DNA from: Rosellinia necatrix
Taxonomy: Eukaryota; Ascomycota; Sordariomycetes; Xylariales; Xylariaceae
Assembly: GCA_021209875.1 (NCBI GenBank)
Contig: JAGYVD010000003.1
Location: forward strand, 248,001 to 312,000
DNA: 64,000 bases
Direction of reading: 5' to 3'
This document shows positions 11,855 to 22,596 of this stretch, in pieces. The number at the start of each line of letters is the position of its first letter. Position 1 is the stretch's first letter. The position numbers and the translations under genes were made by a program. Under the pieces are notes generated by a model that was not told where the DNA came from, ran no database searches, and was given only the letters and a program-made list of their open reading frames with translations.

Positions 11855-13864
11855 ATGGCAGACAACACAGAAGCCAATCCGGCAGTCTACCCGATGAACA
11901 AGTATGTTCCCATGTCCTATATTTCCCTATCCCGTTGACCCCCCCGCTAACTGTTGATCACTTCAAGTTATGTCAAGAACTGGCTCGTCCACTGTGATCC
12001 TCTTGGTCGGCTGCTTCCTGGCAGGGCTCTCCAGGTGTCTTGTGTGATCTGTAACATGAACTTGGCGGTGACGGCTGAGCCTGACTTTCAACACGAATCA
12101 TTTACGATGTTGCCTTGTGGCCATGTTTTCGGCCAACAGTGCCTCGACCAGTGGTTCAAGCTCGGCCGGGTGCCGAACTGCCCGACCTGTAGGCGGTCCA
12201 TGCGCCATGCGCACTGCGGCCATGCCGTGCCCCTCCCCGTGGTCGCAGGCAGCCCTTACATCATCCTCTATCGAGACCTCCCGGAGCTCAAGGATCAGAT
12301 AGAGCCTACATGTTACGGATGTACCCCTGACTATCGCCGATTTCTGATGCAGCAAATGGATGCGCCCCTTGTCAGCCAGTGGACAAGATCACTCATCGAC
12401 TTTGTTGACACGGCCGTGCCAACTGGCGACAACACCTGGTGGATCGTGTCTGTTACCATGACCTACCGCCTACCGCCCCCTGGCTCTACAGAGTCACCCT
12501 TTTCTGTTCTTGGTATGCGGCCGGACTGGAATTGGGGCCCAGAACACCCCAGTTCGACCATGGAAATTACAAGCTTGCCCGGCCCGAAACTCACGCGCTG
12601 GGACTTTCTCATGGTCTCGCGTCCACCCACCGCAGGGAACCGGCGTCGGCGTGCCATGATCATCACCCATCCGGCCGGCCCAGGTGGCTTATACATGCCA
12701 CCTAGCGGCCCGAACGACGAGGAAGTCTGGCCTCCGGTCACCAACGAAGACCCTCTGGACCATGATGACGAGGATGTCCTTGTACCAGTCCCCACCAACT
12801 ATCCCACGGGGATGGATACAATCTTGGAAATGGCTCACATCAGCGAGCATCTCAAGCTTATACCTCTTCGGAATTACCACAGCGTGTTGCGGCGAATGCA
12901 CCCCAACGCCCACTCGAGTGTCCTGGCATTATATCCACCAGCGTTTACTATATCACGTAGCTCTACGCGCTGGGGAATGCGAAACCCAGCCATCAACCGG
13001 CCGGCCACAGCATCAGCACCAGAACCAGCCCTGCCTCAGCAGGCCGCAGCGCTGGCAGTAGGTCGGCAGCCCAATATGCCACCGCCCGCCCCGGTTAACC
13101 CTCCGCAGTCGCGGGATGTCGTCCACTCTCAATACCCCGTGGCAACCCAGGCGTTCCCCGATGGGGTGCAACCCCATCCGCCAGCGGGTCGCGGGGTCCG
13201 AGCCCGGGCGCTCGCGATCGCGGACATCCTCAACTACTCGGATCCGCCAGTGCCAATCAGATACCCCGGTTTCGAGGAGCCTATGCCCGGCCTCACCGTG
13301 GCACAGGTCCCCGCTCCGAACCAGGAGCCAGAGCCTTTCCCCGAGGGCCGACATGAATACCCCGTCATCCTCAACGAGGATGAAGAAGAACAGGGGGGAA
13401 GATGAAGAACAGGGAGAAGATGAAGAACAGGGAGAAGGAGGACCGATGGAGGTGGGAGAACGGGGATCGGAGAACGGAGAGAACGGAGAATTTATACCGC
13501 AGGTGTCCGCCAGACGTCGCCGCAACGCCCGGGAGGCCCCCGTCGACCTGTTCGCCTCCATGTACAATCGGCTGCAATGGCCTGCGCCCACTCACGATAC
13601 CGCCGGCGGCGCTGCTTCTATGGATCGTTCGATCGTCTCCGTGAGTATTAAACCCCCTCCCCCCCCCCAACCCCGTCTGTCTAAACCGCATGACAATGCT
13701 TTTTTTCTCTGCTTGCTAACCCACCCCGTTTTCCTCGCTAGTTGGCCGATGACTGGAGACAGCGTGCCAGAGAAGAACACAGACGACAGCAAATCAGAGA
13801 CGCCGAGCAGTATCAGGACCCGTTCGATGCAGACGATGAATTCAATTTCCAAGACGACTTCTAG
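11855..13864 (+). CDS. RING-finger protein with acidic C-terminus, one-base frame break
   Basis: Model: exons 11855-11901, 11968-13640 and 13742-13864, about 613 residues if one base is skipped. The introns of 66 and 101 bases have clear GTATGT/GTGAGT donors and GCTAAC branch sites. The RING near residues 35-85 reads CVICNMN, LPCGHVFGQQCLDQWF, CPTCRRSM. It is followed by HCGHAVPLP and TCYGCTPDYRR, the same extra Cys/His arrangement as in the gene at 9701, so the two are probably paralogues. A Pro-rich middle and an acidic DEEQGE repeat precede the C-terminus. The frame shifts at G6 (13393-13398): with five Gs the acidic repeat, the last intron and a terminal exon ending NFQDDF all join in frame. 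Without correction the protein ends at 13405. Confidence 0.7.
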
Positions 13865-14840
13865 TGTAACACACCGTCGCCACCGTATCTGGCCTCTCGA
13901 CTTTTGGCACTCTTGGTAGGAGACTGTGACTTGACGGAAGTGAGGCTATAGTATAACCTGACCTTAGTCATTGGCCTGGTTGGATTCTGATGCAAGAATT
14001 CAATAACTAACACGCAAAACATGGAAAACAAGAAAAAAAATGAGAAAAAGAAAAACAGAGAAAAAAAAGGGGGGTCAAAGTTGGTCTTTGCCAAGGCCTC
14101 TCTCCGCTGCTGGAGGCTTTTGTGTTGGAAGGGTGAAGTAAGGTTATGAGACTATGACCTGAAATTGACCGTTGGCCTTGTTGGAGGCTGTAGGGGAGAC
14201 ACAGTTGATGAAGGAAGGTCAAAGGAGAGAAGAGTGGGAGGAGAGTCTGTACCATTTCTGTACTATTTTCATTTTCTGAGCCCGCCCTGTTTGCCTTTGG
14301 GCATTGCAAGTGCTTTTCAAGCACTTTGGGGGGTATTGCATCTCGATGATTTGCGAATCGTTGTGGCTGAGGGATGATGGGGTCGTTCTTGTTGTCGTGA
14401 AAGTTGTCCTGTGGGTAGGTCTCTGAGTACTTACTTACATGTGCATCTGGCATAAACATGAACAACACATATACTTCTCTTGTTAGTGGCCACTCGCAAG
14501 TTAATAGCTAATAAAAATCTTGAAAAATCCACTCTTAATATTCTTTGAGAAGTTGTGATGGTAAGTAGCGAAAATGCGTACGCCTTTGTCAGGGTATCCC
14601 AATCCGGAGCAAGAGAGCAAGAATAAAGAAACAGCGGATGATGGTGATGATGATGAAAACGGAGCTAGAAGCTACAACAAAGCCATGACCAATATGTTGG
14701 CTACTATTTGGCGTCTCTGCGGCGCCTTTTTTCAAAGTCCAACAGGAACTACCCCAAGCTTCCTCTCGGTGTGATGGTCTACCTTTGAAGCCGTCTGTGG
14801 TACCGCTGTGCATCTCCGTTTGAATCATACTTCCTAGCTC
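13865..14840. other. intergenic region
   Basis: Purine-rich runs (14028-14073) and short open frames only. A short frame at 14574-14774 (MRTPLSGYPNPEQ...) lies just ahead of the next gene and could be an upstream exon or leader, but nothing supports it. Confidence 0.45.
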
Positions 14841-17302
14841 ATGGAGCAGCCTCTCCAAGGGGCACCGGCCCACTATGATCCGGTGCCAGAGGGAACGCTT
14901 CCAATCTGGCCCGCGACAGTTAGAGGTCTATCCAGGGCCAAGATGGATTGTGGCGATTCCCAAATAGCATATCACACCCTGGGACTTGCGTCGACAGAGC
15001 AGAATCAAAATGCCCCAAAGCCTAGCGAGCGGCAGATTGATGACTATATCAGGAAATTGGGTGAGTTGCGTAGAGAATCTCTGAGAGGTTTGTCACAGAT
15101 TGTTAACCCCTATATGTGCTAGTTTGGTATACGACGCAGCCGCCCAATATACCCGGTAATGCGCTGTCAGAGGCGAATAGGAGAAAGAAGATGCGTGTTC
15201 TCTTCTGTATGTTTGTCATATCTTGATTTCCATCTATTCTGCCTTTCTTCTCAGGATATGTGTAGCTTGGGCTGGATGAGATATTGGGTAGGGTTTCGGC
15301 TTCGCGCAATCCTTCTAACTCAAGCGACCTTTATGATATAGCTGCAATCCGGACATTACGCGGTATTAAGAACGAACGATGGAATTGGAACGGCGTAGTC
15401 AATGTCGATCAATTTGATATAGTGCTGCCGCCACTAGACTGGGATATCGACGGTCCCGCACCCCTCCCGTGGCCGGCCATACAGGCGAGGCTGGATGCGC
15501 ATCGTGTCAACATACAGTACCGTGCCGATGCGTTCGATTCACCCTTGGTTAATACCCTGACGGAGCGAGAGAGGAGCAGGAATTCGGAAGAGATACGCCA
15601 CATGTTGTCACCATATTGGGAGTCCTGCCCGTCTACCGGGTTCAATGCCATGGGCTCTTTTAGACAGATATACTCATTTCGCTCCCATAACTGGCCAGAA
15701 GATGGAAACTCCCTCTGGTATTGTCTGTGGTGAGCCTTGCCGACGCAAGTTGGGATGTAAAAGACCATACTGAAGTTTTTGACAGCTATGCGACATCGCT
15801 AGTTCATTTGCCGGGTCCAACCTGGGCAAAGGCAAAATGCATGATTTGGAAATATTTCAACTGGGTCATCCATCGCACGGGGTTGGTAAATACTCTCCAC
15901 TAGTCTCTAGTAAAGGTCGACACGACACAAGAAACCCAGCTGACGAAATCTTGTATTGAAGCCATTTCCGTCATCGGATGTATGTTCACCTTGAGCGGCA
16001 GTCTTGGGATGAGATCGAAGAAGTGGCTCCGGGGACCCAACGGACATGGGGGCGTTTGTCGATCCTCAGGGCCTTGCATCTGAATACCCCCAACTCGGGG
16101 CTACCAATGTACGGGCACTTCCAGGGCATGATGCAGGTAATCGCGGATTTTTTCGAGAAGGAAGTAGTATTATTCATAAGGCCGCCGCGGGTGCGGGTTG
16201 GCGAGGACCCCAATCTGAGGCCATTATACGGCATCCAAGGTGAGTGTATAGCTTATCCGGAATCTACTATCCGAAGATATGTGACAAATTCTCATACCAA
16301 GCGTTGCAGTGTTCGGTAGAAGGTTCGACGGACAGCGCAACGGCCAGATATTGATGGTGACAGATATTAAGCGCGAACAGTATCAGATAGTTACGCAGAT
16401 AAACAACATCACAATACCTTATTGGATTCGAGACGATTGGGGCGAGGCTGCCCCTCGGCCGTATTTCGACACCACGGAATTCGATTCCGATTCGCGTTGG
16501 GGGTGGATGGAGGCGCCGGTAAGTTTAGGTGCAAACACCTTGCCCGAATCTTTTAGCTGTAGAGTTTTCTTGGTACCAGAGTGTCCCCCCTTTCTTTCCT
16601 CTGTTCCCACGTCGGCGACATCTTAGGGACTCAGTTGAACATGTTTTCATCTATTACATCCAGTTACTCTGGACAGCTGGTTTCTAATGGGGCTTTAGTG
16701 GCTGCCGGACGGTGTGCCGCCTAACTATGAGCCCTACCACCTCAACCACAACCTCAATATGCCCGTGTTAGATCCACGTTTTCAGACGGACGACGACGAT
16801 CCTGAATATTGGCAATTCCGGGGGCGTGGAGAGGCGGTCGCCCTTGATCCGAGATATGGACTTGGGCTAGTTCCGATATTACCTGGTATGGGACTCTCTT
16901 CACGTTGTTCACATGTTCACGGGGGGGGGAGGGGTATAGGGCAGGCTCCTATATCGTTGGATTCTCTTTCAACCATCAACCCCCCCCCGCCCCCCAACCC
17001 CCCCCACCAACCCCCTAATATGTACTCAGGTATACAGTATACTGACGGCGCTGCAATAAGACCCCATTGAGGCTGGTTGGAGGGACGAGCTGTCGGGCCC
17101 GCCGGAAGAGCTAGTGGAATTCGACGAATTTCCCTACGCGTTCAACAACCACAAGATCGTCACCGGCGTATACGAAGATGCGGACGGGCGCGAGTGGTGG
17201 CCGCGGTGGAACAACATCATGGCGTACCGAGCCGAGGAGTACCGAAAACTAGCGCTCGAGCGAGACCTGCCGACGAAGCCTCATCCGCTGTCACATCCCT
17301 AA
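14841..17302 (+). CDS. OTU-like fungal protein, catalytic Cys replaced
   Basis: Eight-exon model by eye: 14841-15060, 15123-15206, 15342-about 15717, about 15718-15881, 15962-16239, 16310-16518, 16699-16885, 17061-17302. All junctions keep phase except near 15718, where one base seems missing. After about 200 N-terminal residues comes DGNSLWYCL, resembling the catalytic DGNCLxxxL of OTU cysteine proteases with Ser in place of Cys. Later blocks (FQGMMQVIADFFEKEVVLF and ILMVTDIKREQYQIV) match the order of the rest of an OTU fold, but the usual HY of the catalytic His motif is QY. If OTU-like, it is probably catalytically dead. The family call is from motif memory only. It lies downstream of the two RING genes on the same strand. 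Confidence 0.5.
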
Positions 17303-18279
17303 TAATTAGGAGGGATCTTGCTGGGAAAATGTGGCGCGGTGATGCGATTGTACGATATGTGTGTATTTTCTGAGGCTTAGATAGTAGCTCGTGTACTTCT
17401 GCCTTCTCTAACGACTGTTTTTTGGGCCAGGGGATTTTGGATATTGATGGGTGGATTCTTTTTGGACCATCTAGCCGTTATAAATCACTGTTTTATTACA
17501 AAATCAAGCGGGAATCCAGGATGCCCTGCTATTGGGCTATAACTGAGTTGTCTGGACAGTCGACATTTGGATTGGCCGGGGATCGTCTATGTGAAAATGC
17601 CAATGATTCTCGAAGAAAGATTTTGATTGGCGGCGTTGGTACCAGTTCTCCGCATATTGTAATTTATGAAGCATATTCGGACATTGCCAAGCAGTTCTTG
17701 CTGTGAGCACTGTCTTGTTATGTTGAAAGTACTGATGAGTGGGAAAGGCATTTGGAGAAGAGGCGACTATAAATAACCGTTCCTGGATCTCAATTTAAAT
17801 GCGTAAAAATATATAGGGATATTAAAATAGCATGCGACGCCCCGAATGCAGCCCTAAAGAGAGGGTGGTTAAGACACATTAATGATAGATGGAGGTTGAA
17901 ATCGGTGGGCGCGGGGGCGGCGGTGGTGAGCGCGACGGCGACGGCGACGTGGGGCATTGTCACGGATAGATACATAATCAGTAACCCACTAACTATACTG
18001 CTTAATTGCCGGTTTGTCTTGTGCGACGCAAGGCATATACAAGGCATATACAAGGCATATATACACAGGTTACACATCATTTATCATTTGAGCCGGTTGT
18101 CTCTCACTCTTCTACCAACAAAACGACCTCGGCACTAATTTTAGTTTTGACTGCATCTTAGAAGGGGATCTAGATCGGGTAAGGCTTAACCTAGCGGCCT
18201 AGGTTAGGTGGCTTGGGATATAAGTATTCGGACACGCGGCGCCTCATATATTTTTGACTTACATGTGGCTTCATCCGCC
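17303..18279. other. intergenic region
   Basis: No supportable gene. An open frame at 17422-17706 and a minus-strand frame at 17790-18080 have no family features. A tandem CAAGGCATATA repeat lies near 18027-18062. The final 150 bases should hold the UBA4 promoter. Confidence 0.5.
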
Positions 18280-19758
18280 ATGGATTTCGTAACGGACAGG
18301 ATTGAACAGCTGAGGACGCAAATATCGAGGGCAGAGGATGAGCTCCTGCAACTGAAAACCCAGCTCGCAGAGCTTGAAGCTTCGGCGCAGCCGCCATCGC
18401 CAGAGTCGCAACAGCAGGGCGGCCATCCGGCGGCAACCGCGCCAGGAGAATGGAAATGGCCGCTGAAGGAGGAAGAGTACGCGCGGTACGGCCGCCAGCT
18501 CGTCCTCCCCGCGGTGGGGATCGGGGGCCAGCTGCGCCTGCGGTCGGCGGCGGTGCTCATCGTCGGGGCCGGGGGCCTCGGGTGCCCGGCGGCGGCGTAC
18601 CTGGCCGGCGCGGGCGTGGGGACGCTGGGGTTCGCGGACGGCGACACGGTCGAGGTGTCGAACCTGCACCGGCAGATCGCGCACGGCACGGCGCGCGTCG
18701 GCGCCAGCAAGGTCGACAGCCTCGCCGCGTACTGCCGCGGCCTCAACCCGGGCGTGCGCTACGTCGGCCACGGCGCGCACTTGACGCCGCGGAACGCCGA
18801 GGACGTCGTGCGCCCCTACGACGTCGTCCTCGACTGCACCGACCACCCGACCTCGCGCTACCTCATCTCCGACGTCTGCATCCTGCTCGGCAAGCCCCTC
18901 GTCTCCGCCTCCGCCCTGCGCACCGACGGCCAGCTCATCGTGCTGAACAACCCCCCCGCCCCTCGGGGTTCCGCCGCCGCCGTGGGGGGTCCCTGTTACC
19001 GCTGCGTGTTCCCCCGGCCGCCGCCCGTCGACAGCGTCGTGAGCTGCGGCGAGGGCGGCATCCTGGGCCCCGTGGTCGGCGTCATGGGCGTGCTGCAGGC
19101 CCTCGAGACGATCAAGCTGATCGTCGCCGGCCTCGGTGGCACAGAGACGGACCCGGCCACCGCCCTCGAACAGGTGGCGCCGCCGAGCCCGAGCCTGCTG
19201 CTGTTCTCCGCCACCTCGTCCACGCCGTTCCGGTCGCTCCGGATGCGGGGCCGGCGGGCCGACTGCTTCGCCTGCTCGGCGACGTCCACGCTCACGCCGG
19301 AATATCTCCGGTCCGGGTCGCTGGACTATGTCCAGTTCTGCGGCGTCGCCGCGCCCGTCGACATACTGCGGCCCGAGGAGAGGATAAGCGCCGCGGATTA
19401 CAACTCCCTGTTAGTCAACGGGGCTGCGGAGAAGAGCCTGCTGCTCGATGTCCGCGAGAAGGAGCACTTCGACGTGGCTAACATCCCCGGGGCGGTCAAC
19501 GTGCCCTACCCGTTGTTCGAGTCGAAGAGTAGGTCCACGGCGGACGGGGCTGATCCCCTTCTGAAGTGGCTCTCGCATAATGAGTCTTCTGACGCGCCTA
19601 TCTACGTTGTCTGCCGGCTTGGAAACGACTCGCAATTGGTCACGAAGAAGCTGAAAGAGATGGGTCTCGACAGGTGTGGGAAGCGATTCGTAGGCGATAT
19701 AAAAGGGGGCATGATGGCATGGAAGCGGGACATAGATCAGACGATGCCGGTCACATAG
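18280..19758 (+). CDS. UBA4: Uba4/MOCS3 adenylyltransferase-sulfurtransferase
   Basis: Activates Urm1 by adenylation and thiocarboxylation for tRNA wobble-uridine thiolation and protein urmylation; fungal homologues (CnxF type) can also sulfurate the molybdopterin synthase small subunit. Cytosolic, 492 residues, intronless. A short N-terminal coiled coil (residues 5-33) precedes the E1-like ThiF domain with nucleotide motif GAGGLG at 96-101. Zinc-binding pairs are C239/C242 (CYRC) and C329/C332 (CFAC). The E1-type active Cys is C256 in SCGEGG. The C-terminal rhodanese domain has its catalytic Cys at 445 in VCRLGNDSQ, preserving the full loop. The ATG at 18280 (GCCATGG) was preferred to an in-frame codon at 18208 because the extension is not family-like. 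All key residues are present. Confidence 0.95.
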   Translation: MDFVTDRIEQLRTQISRAEDELLQLKTQLAELEASAQPPSPESQQQGGHPAATAPGEWKWPLKEEEYARYGRQLVLPAVGIGGQLRLRSAAVLIVGAGGLGCPAAAYLAGAGVGTLGFADGDTVEVSNLHRQIAHGTARVGASKVDSLAAYCRGLNPGVRYVGHGAHLTPRNAEDVVRPYDVVLDCTDHPTSRYLISDVCILLGKPLVSASALRTDGQLIVLNNPPAPRGSAAAVGGPCYRCVFPRPPPVDSVVSCGEGGILGPVVGVMGVLQALETIKLIVAGLGGTETDPATALEQVAPPSPSLLLFSATSSTPFRSLRMRGRRADCFACSATSTLTPEYLRSGSLDYVQFCGVAAPVDILRPEERISAADYNSLLVNGAAEKSLLLDVREKEHFDVANIPGAVNVPYPLFESKSRSTADGADPLLKWLSHNESSDAPIYVVCRLGNDSQLVTKKLKEMGLDRCGKRFVGDIKGGMMAWKRDIDQTMPVT

Positions 19759-19779
19759 CAATACGACAACCGGCTAAGC

Positions 19780-19816
19780 GAAAGAGCGAGAGCGAGAGAG
19801 AGAGAGAGAGGGAGAT
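19780..19816. repeat. (GA)n microsatellite
   Basis: AG dinucleotide run directly downstream of the UBA4 stop codon, in its 3' region. Confidence 0.85.
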
Positions 19817-20074
19817 AGATACCCCTTACAAGCGTTTTGACTGGAGAAGAGGATAATGCGAATGACTGACTCTTTCGGCGATTCGTCGTGATATTGGTAC
19901 AACTATTGTGAGGGAGAGGCCCTGAACGCCGTTCCAAAAACCATACATGTTGACATACCAAAACTCGCCGCTGCAGCCCAGGCTGCCCTAACCATCATCC
20001 TTGTCATCCATCCTCGAAGTTGCTTTTATTTTATGCTACACTTTGACACCTCAACATACTACTTACTCTTGGTT

Positions 20075-20968
20075 TTAGACAAAGCTCGTCCGCTTTTTGT
20101 TGAACGCTCTCTGGTCCTTCAACCACTGCCTATACCCCGCCACGCTAGAGATCTTCTCGCCGTAGAAGTCGGGTACTACAAAAAGCAGCCGGTCAGCCCA
20201 CAAAGTACCAACGCAACAACAAAACGACGCTCAGCAGGAGGGGGAGGGGGCGGGGGAGAGGAAGGAATACGTACCGGCATTCCCGCTGAGGGAGCTGTTG
20301 CTGGGGTCTACGCGGTTCTTGCGGATGCGGTTGAAGAACTCGGACTCCTTGCGGGCCATGGGCTGCTTGACGCCGCGCCTGAGGGCGTAGAAGATGGCGG
20401 AGCCGAGGCTGGGGCCGGCGAGCCAGCCGACGGCGGAGAAGCTGAGGGTGATGATCCCCAAGGCGAAGATGGGGTCCATGGGCACGCGCGAGAGCACCCA
20501 GTCCATGTCGGTGCCGACCAGCAGCGCCGACCCGCCCAGCGCCCCGGTCGTCATCGTCACCACGCTGCTCGCCAGCTGGAACCGCCGCCGCGTCTTCCGC
20601 AGCCGGAAGAACCCGTTCCAGTCCAGCTGCGCCTCCGCCCCCGCCCCCGCCCCCGCCCCCCTTCTGGCCGGAGGCCTGCTGCCGGCCGGGGTTCGGCGCA
20701 GACGACGACGACGATGTCGTCGTGCTGGCGTTTCGCCGCGCTACGGGTCGGCATTGGGATGATGGGGTTATCGGCTTGCGGGCGAGGCCCTGGGGGGGGA
20801 GGAGATCTTGGTTGAGAGGGTCCGCGTGGGCTGTCGGGCAGATGTGGAGAGGGCTGTTGAGTAGGGGCAGCTTGTTCCTCGGGCGAGTGCTGTCTGGATC
20901 TGGAGCCCTCGACTGCCGAAGGTGGTGAGGCGTGCTGCCACGGCGACGGTCGTGGTTGGGGTCAACAT
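20075..20968 (-). CDS. PAM17: Pam17, subunit of the mitochondrial import motor
   Basis: Inner-membrane protein of the TIM23 presequence-translocase-associated motor that organises Pam16/Pam18. The minus-strand model is exon 20275-20968, a 99-base intron (donor GTACGT, acceptor TTTTGTAG) and exon 20075-20175. The start gives a basic, Ser/Thr-rich mitochondrial presequence (MLTPTTTVAVAARLTTFG). The mature part has LDWNGFFRLRKTRRR, two membrane segments (around VVTMTTGALGGSALLVG and FALGIITLSFSAVGWLAG), KQPMARKESEFFNRIRKNR, and the C-terminal PDFYGEKISSVAGYRQWLKD. Two compensating one-base frame changes are needed: one at a C8 run (20792-20799, a base short) and one in the GGGGGC repeat (C6 on the plus strand at 20656-20661, a base too many). 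An essential housekeeping gene is unlikely to be broken, so sequence error is the simplest explanation. Confidence 0.85.
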
Positions 20969-22596
20969 GTTGTCGTCCGATGTGTCTGGTCAATTGTTAA
21001 GATTCCGCATCCGGTTTTGTAGCCGCTCTCGTTATAGCCGTCCTCGTTTCCGTCGTTCTCGCCGCCGTCGCTGCTGGTGTGTGAGTGGTGGGTGGTGCTG
21101 GTGGTGGTGCTGGTAGTGGTGCTGGTAGTAGTGGTGTAGAGTGGAGAGTGTATATCGCCTCTTACGGCGGGCTTGCTGTTGAAGGCTTGACGTCGTGTGC
21201 CTCGAACGCTTATCGAAAAGTTTGGAGGAGCTTTGGGCACCTTGATTGCCTGGGGATCCATCTGGGGCCCGCTTAAAACCTGGGGAACTACCTAACCGGA
21301 GGCAGTTCTAGTGGCCGGGTGCTATGATGCCGCGCCAGCTGGCGCTAATGAGCTCTAAATCTACAATCTATGGGTACCCACCTCCCACCTCCCTCCTGCT
21401 GCGGCATCCGTCCATACCTACCTTACACTGCCTACTGCACTCTCCTCTGGTTTCGGCTAGCCATCTTGATCATCAGAGTCGGGTGTCTATGCTCTCTCTA
21501 TAAGTGCTAATCGTTTGCTCTTATGTGAGCACGGATGAGCTATTTTCTTCATGTGTTGCGGCTACATTAAAAGCTCAATGCGATTGCCCAGGTGCCATAT
21601 GCGCTAGTCGAACATCAATATCCCCCCATCTATTGATACCTGACCTAATACCTTTTTGTGATATGATCATCATCTACACCCTGCCCCGAACGTCGATCCC
21701 ACGGCCAGCTGTTCTACTCTGAATGTTCCTTTGAGAACATGACATATACCACGTACTACCGAGCACAAACCTATCGAAATGAGTCGCCTTGGTTTTGAGG
21801 CCGCCAAATGCAACGCGCAATACAACTTCCAGGCTTCAGGGTCGTAATAGACCCTGCTCTAGATAGCCTGGGACGACTGGCCCGTTCGCGATGCAGCGTG
21901 TTATGCCAATAGTAACGTGACATCTCCAAGACTTTCACCGGCTGGGCCCCGGTAAGGGCTGGTGCGGTGGAGGCCGCAAGGGGCTGAGTTCGCTCTGCCT
22001 GTAAGTGTATATTGCGCTCTGTCGCACGGCGACGCTGCAATACGGGAATGCGACGATAATACCGGTAGCGGAAGCGCCTAGATTTTACCCGGCTGCAGAA
22101 TTGCCCAGCTAGGTACCTGCATGACTGCTGTATGCCGGCGCTGAAGCGGCGCTCTTTATCCGAACCTTGGCCGTCATTTCCCATGGTTAGAGCCAATCGC
22201 TCGCTCCCTGGCGGCTTCCAATAACTACTTACCTAGGTATGTAGTTGACATCTTGCAGGTGCGAGCCCTCTAGCAGCGCGTTGGTAGCCCAGGACATGCA
22301 AGGAGCTGGGCCATTGGTTCGACTGCCTAACGCGTATTAACCCTCTCCAAACCTCCCCATCCATCACTAAGAGAAATTGATGTCGATATGCGGGGGATAA
22401 CTTGCAGGTTCCACTTTGTGGCGTAACATGCCATGCGAGGTAACTCTGGATATTAATGAATAAGGAAGTGAGGACAAGGGCACTGCTGAATCATTTACCT
22501 TAAATCTCGCCCAGGGCCACGATCTTCCTCCTCGACCGTCCTGCCTACTTGATGGTTGTGCTTGTGCTTGGCCTAAACGCACATACCTAATCCATC
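20969..22596. other. 1.6-kb intergenic region
   Basis: Contains a GGTGCTGGTGGT-type GC-rich repeat (about 21075-21135) and otherwise unremarkable sequence. A 141-residue open frame on the minus strand (21771-22196) is Arg/Gln-rich without any domain and is not called. The last 250 bases are presumably the promoter of the glycosidase. Confidence 0.5.

Noticed and set aside
15718..15763. A 46-base intron to explain the frame change in the OTU-like gene
   Set aside because: It would remove the family-like LADASWDV sequence and is at the lower size limit; a one-base loss explains the data better.
17422..17706. 94-residue open frame downstream of the OTU-like gene
   Set aside because: No family features and it lies beyond the clear stop of the gene.
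18450..19481. 343-residue open frame overlapping UBA4 on the same strand
   Set aside because: It is an out-of-frame shadow of a GC-rich gene, Arg/Pro-rich and without domains.
21771..22196. 141-residue minus-strand open frame
   Set aside because: No recognisable family, no splice partners and no coding signature; probably chance.
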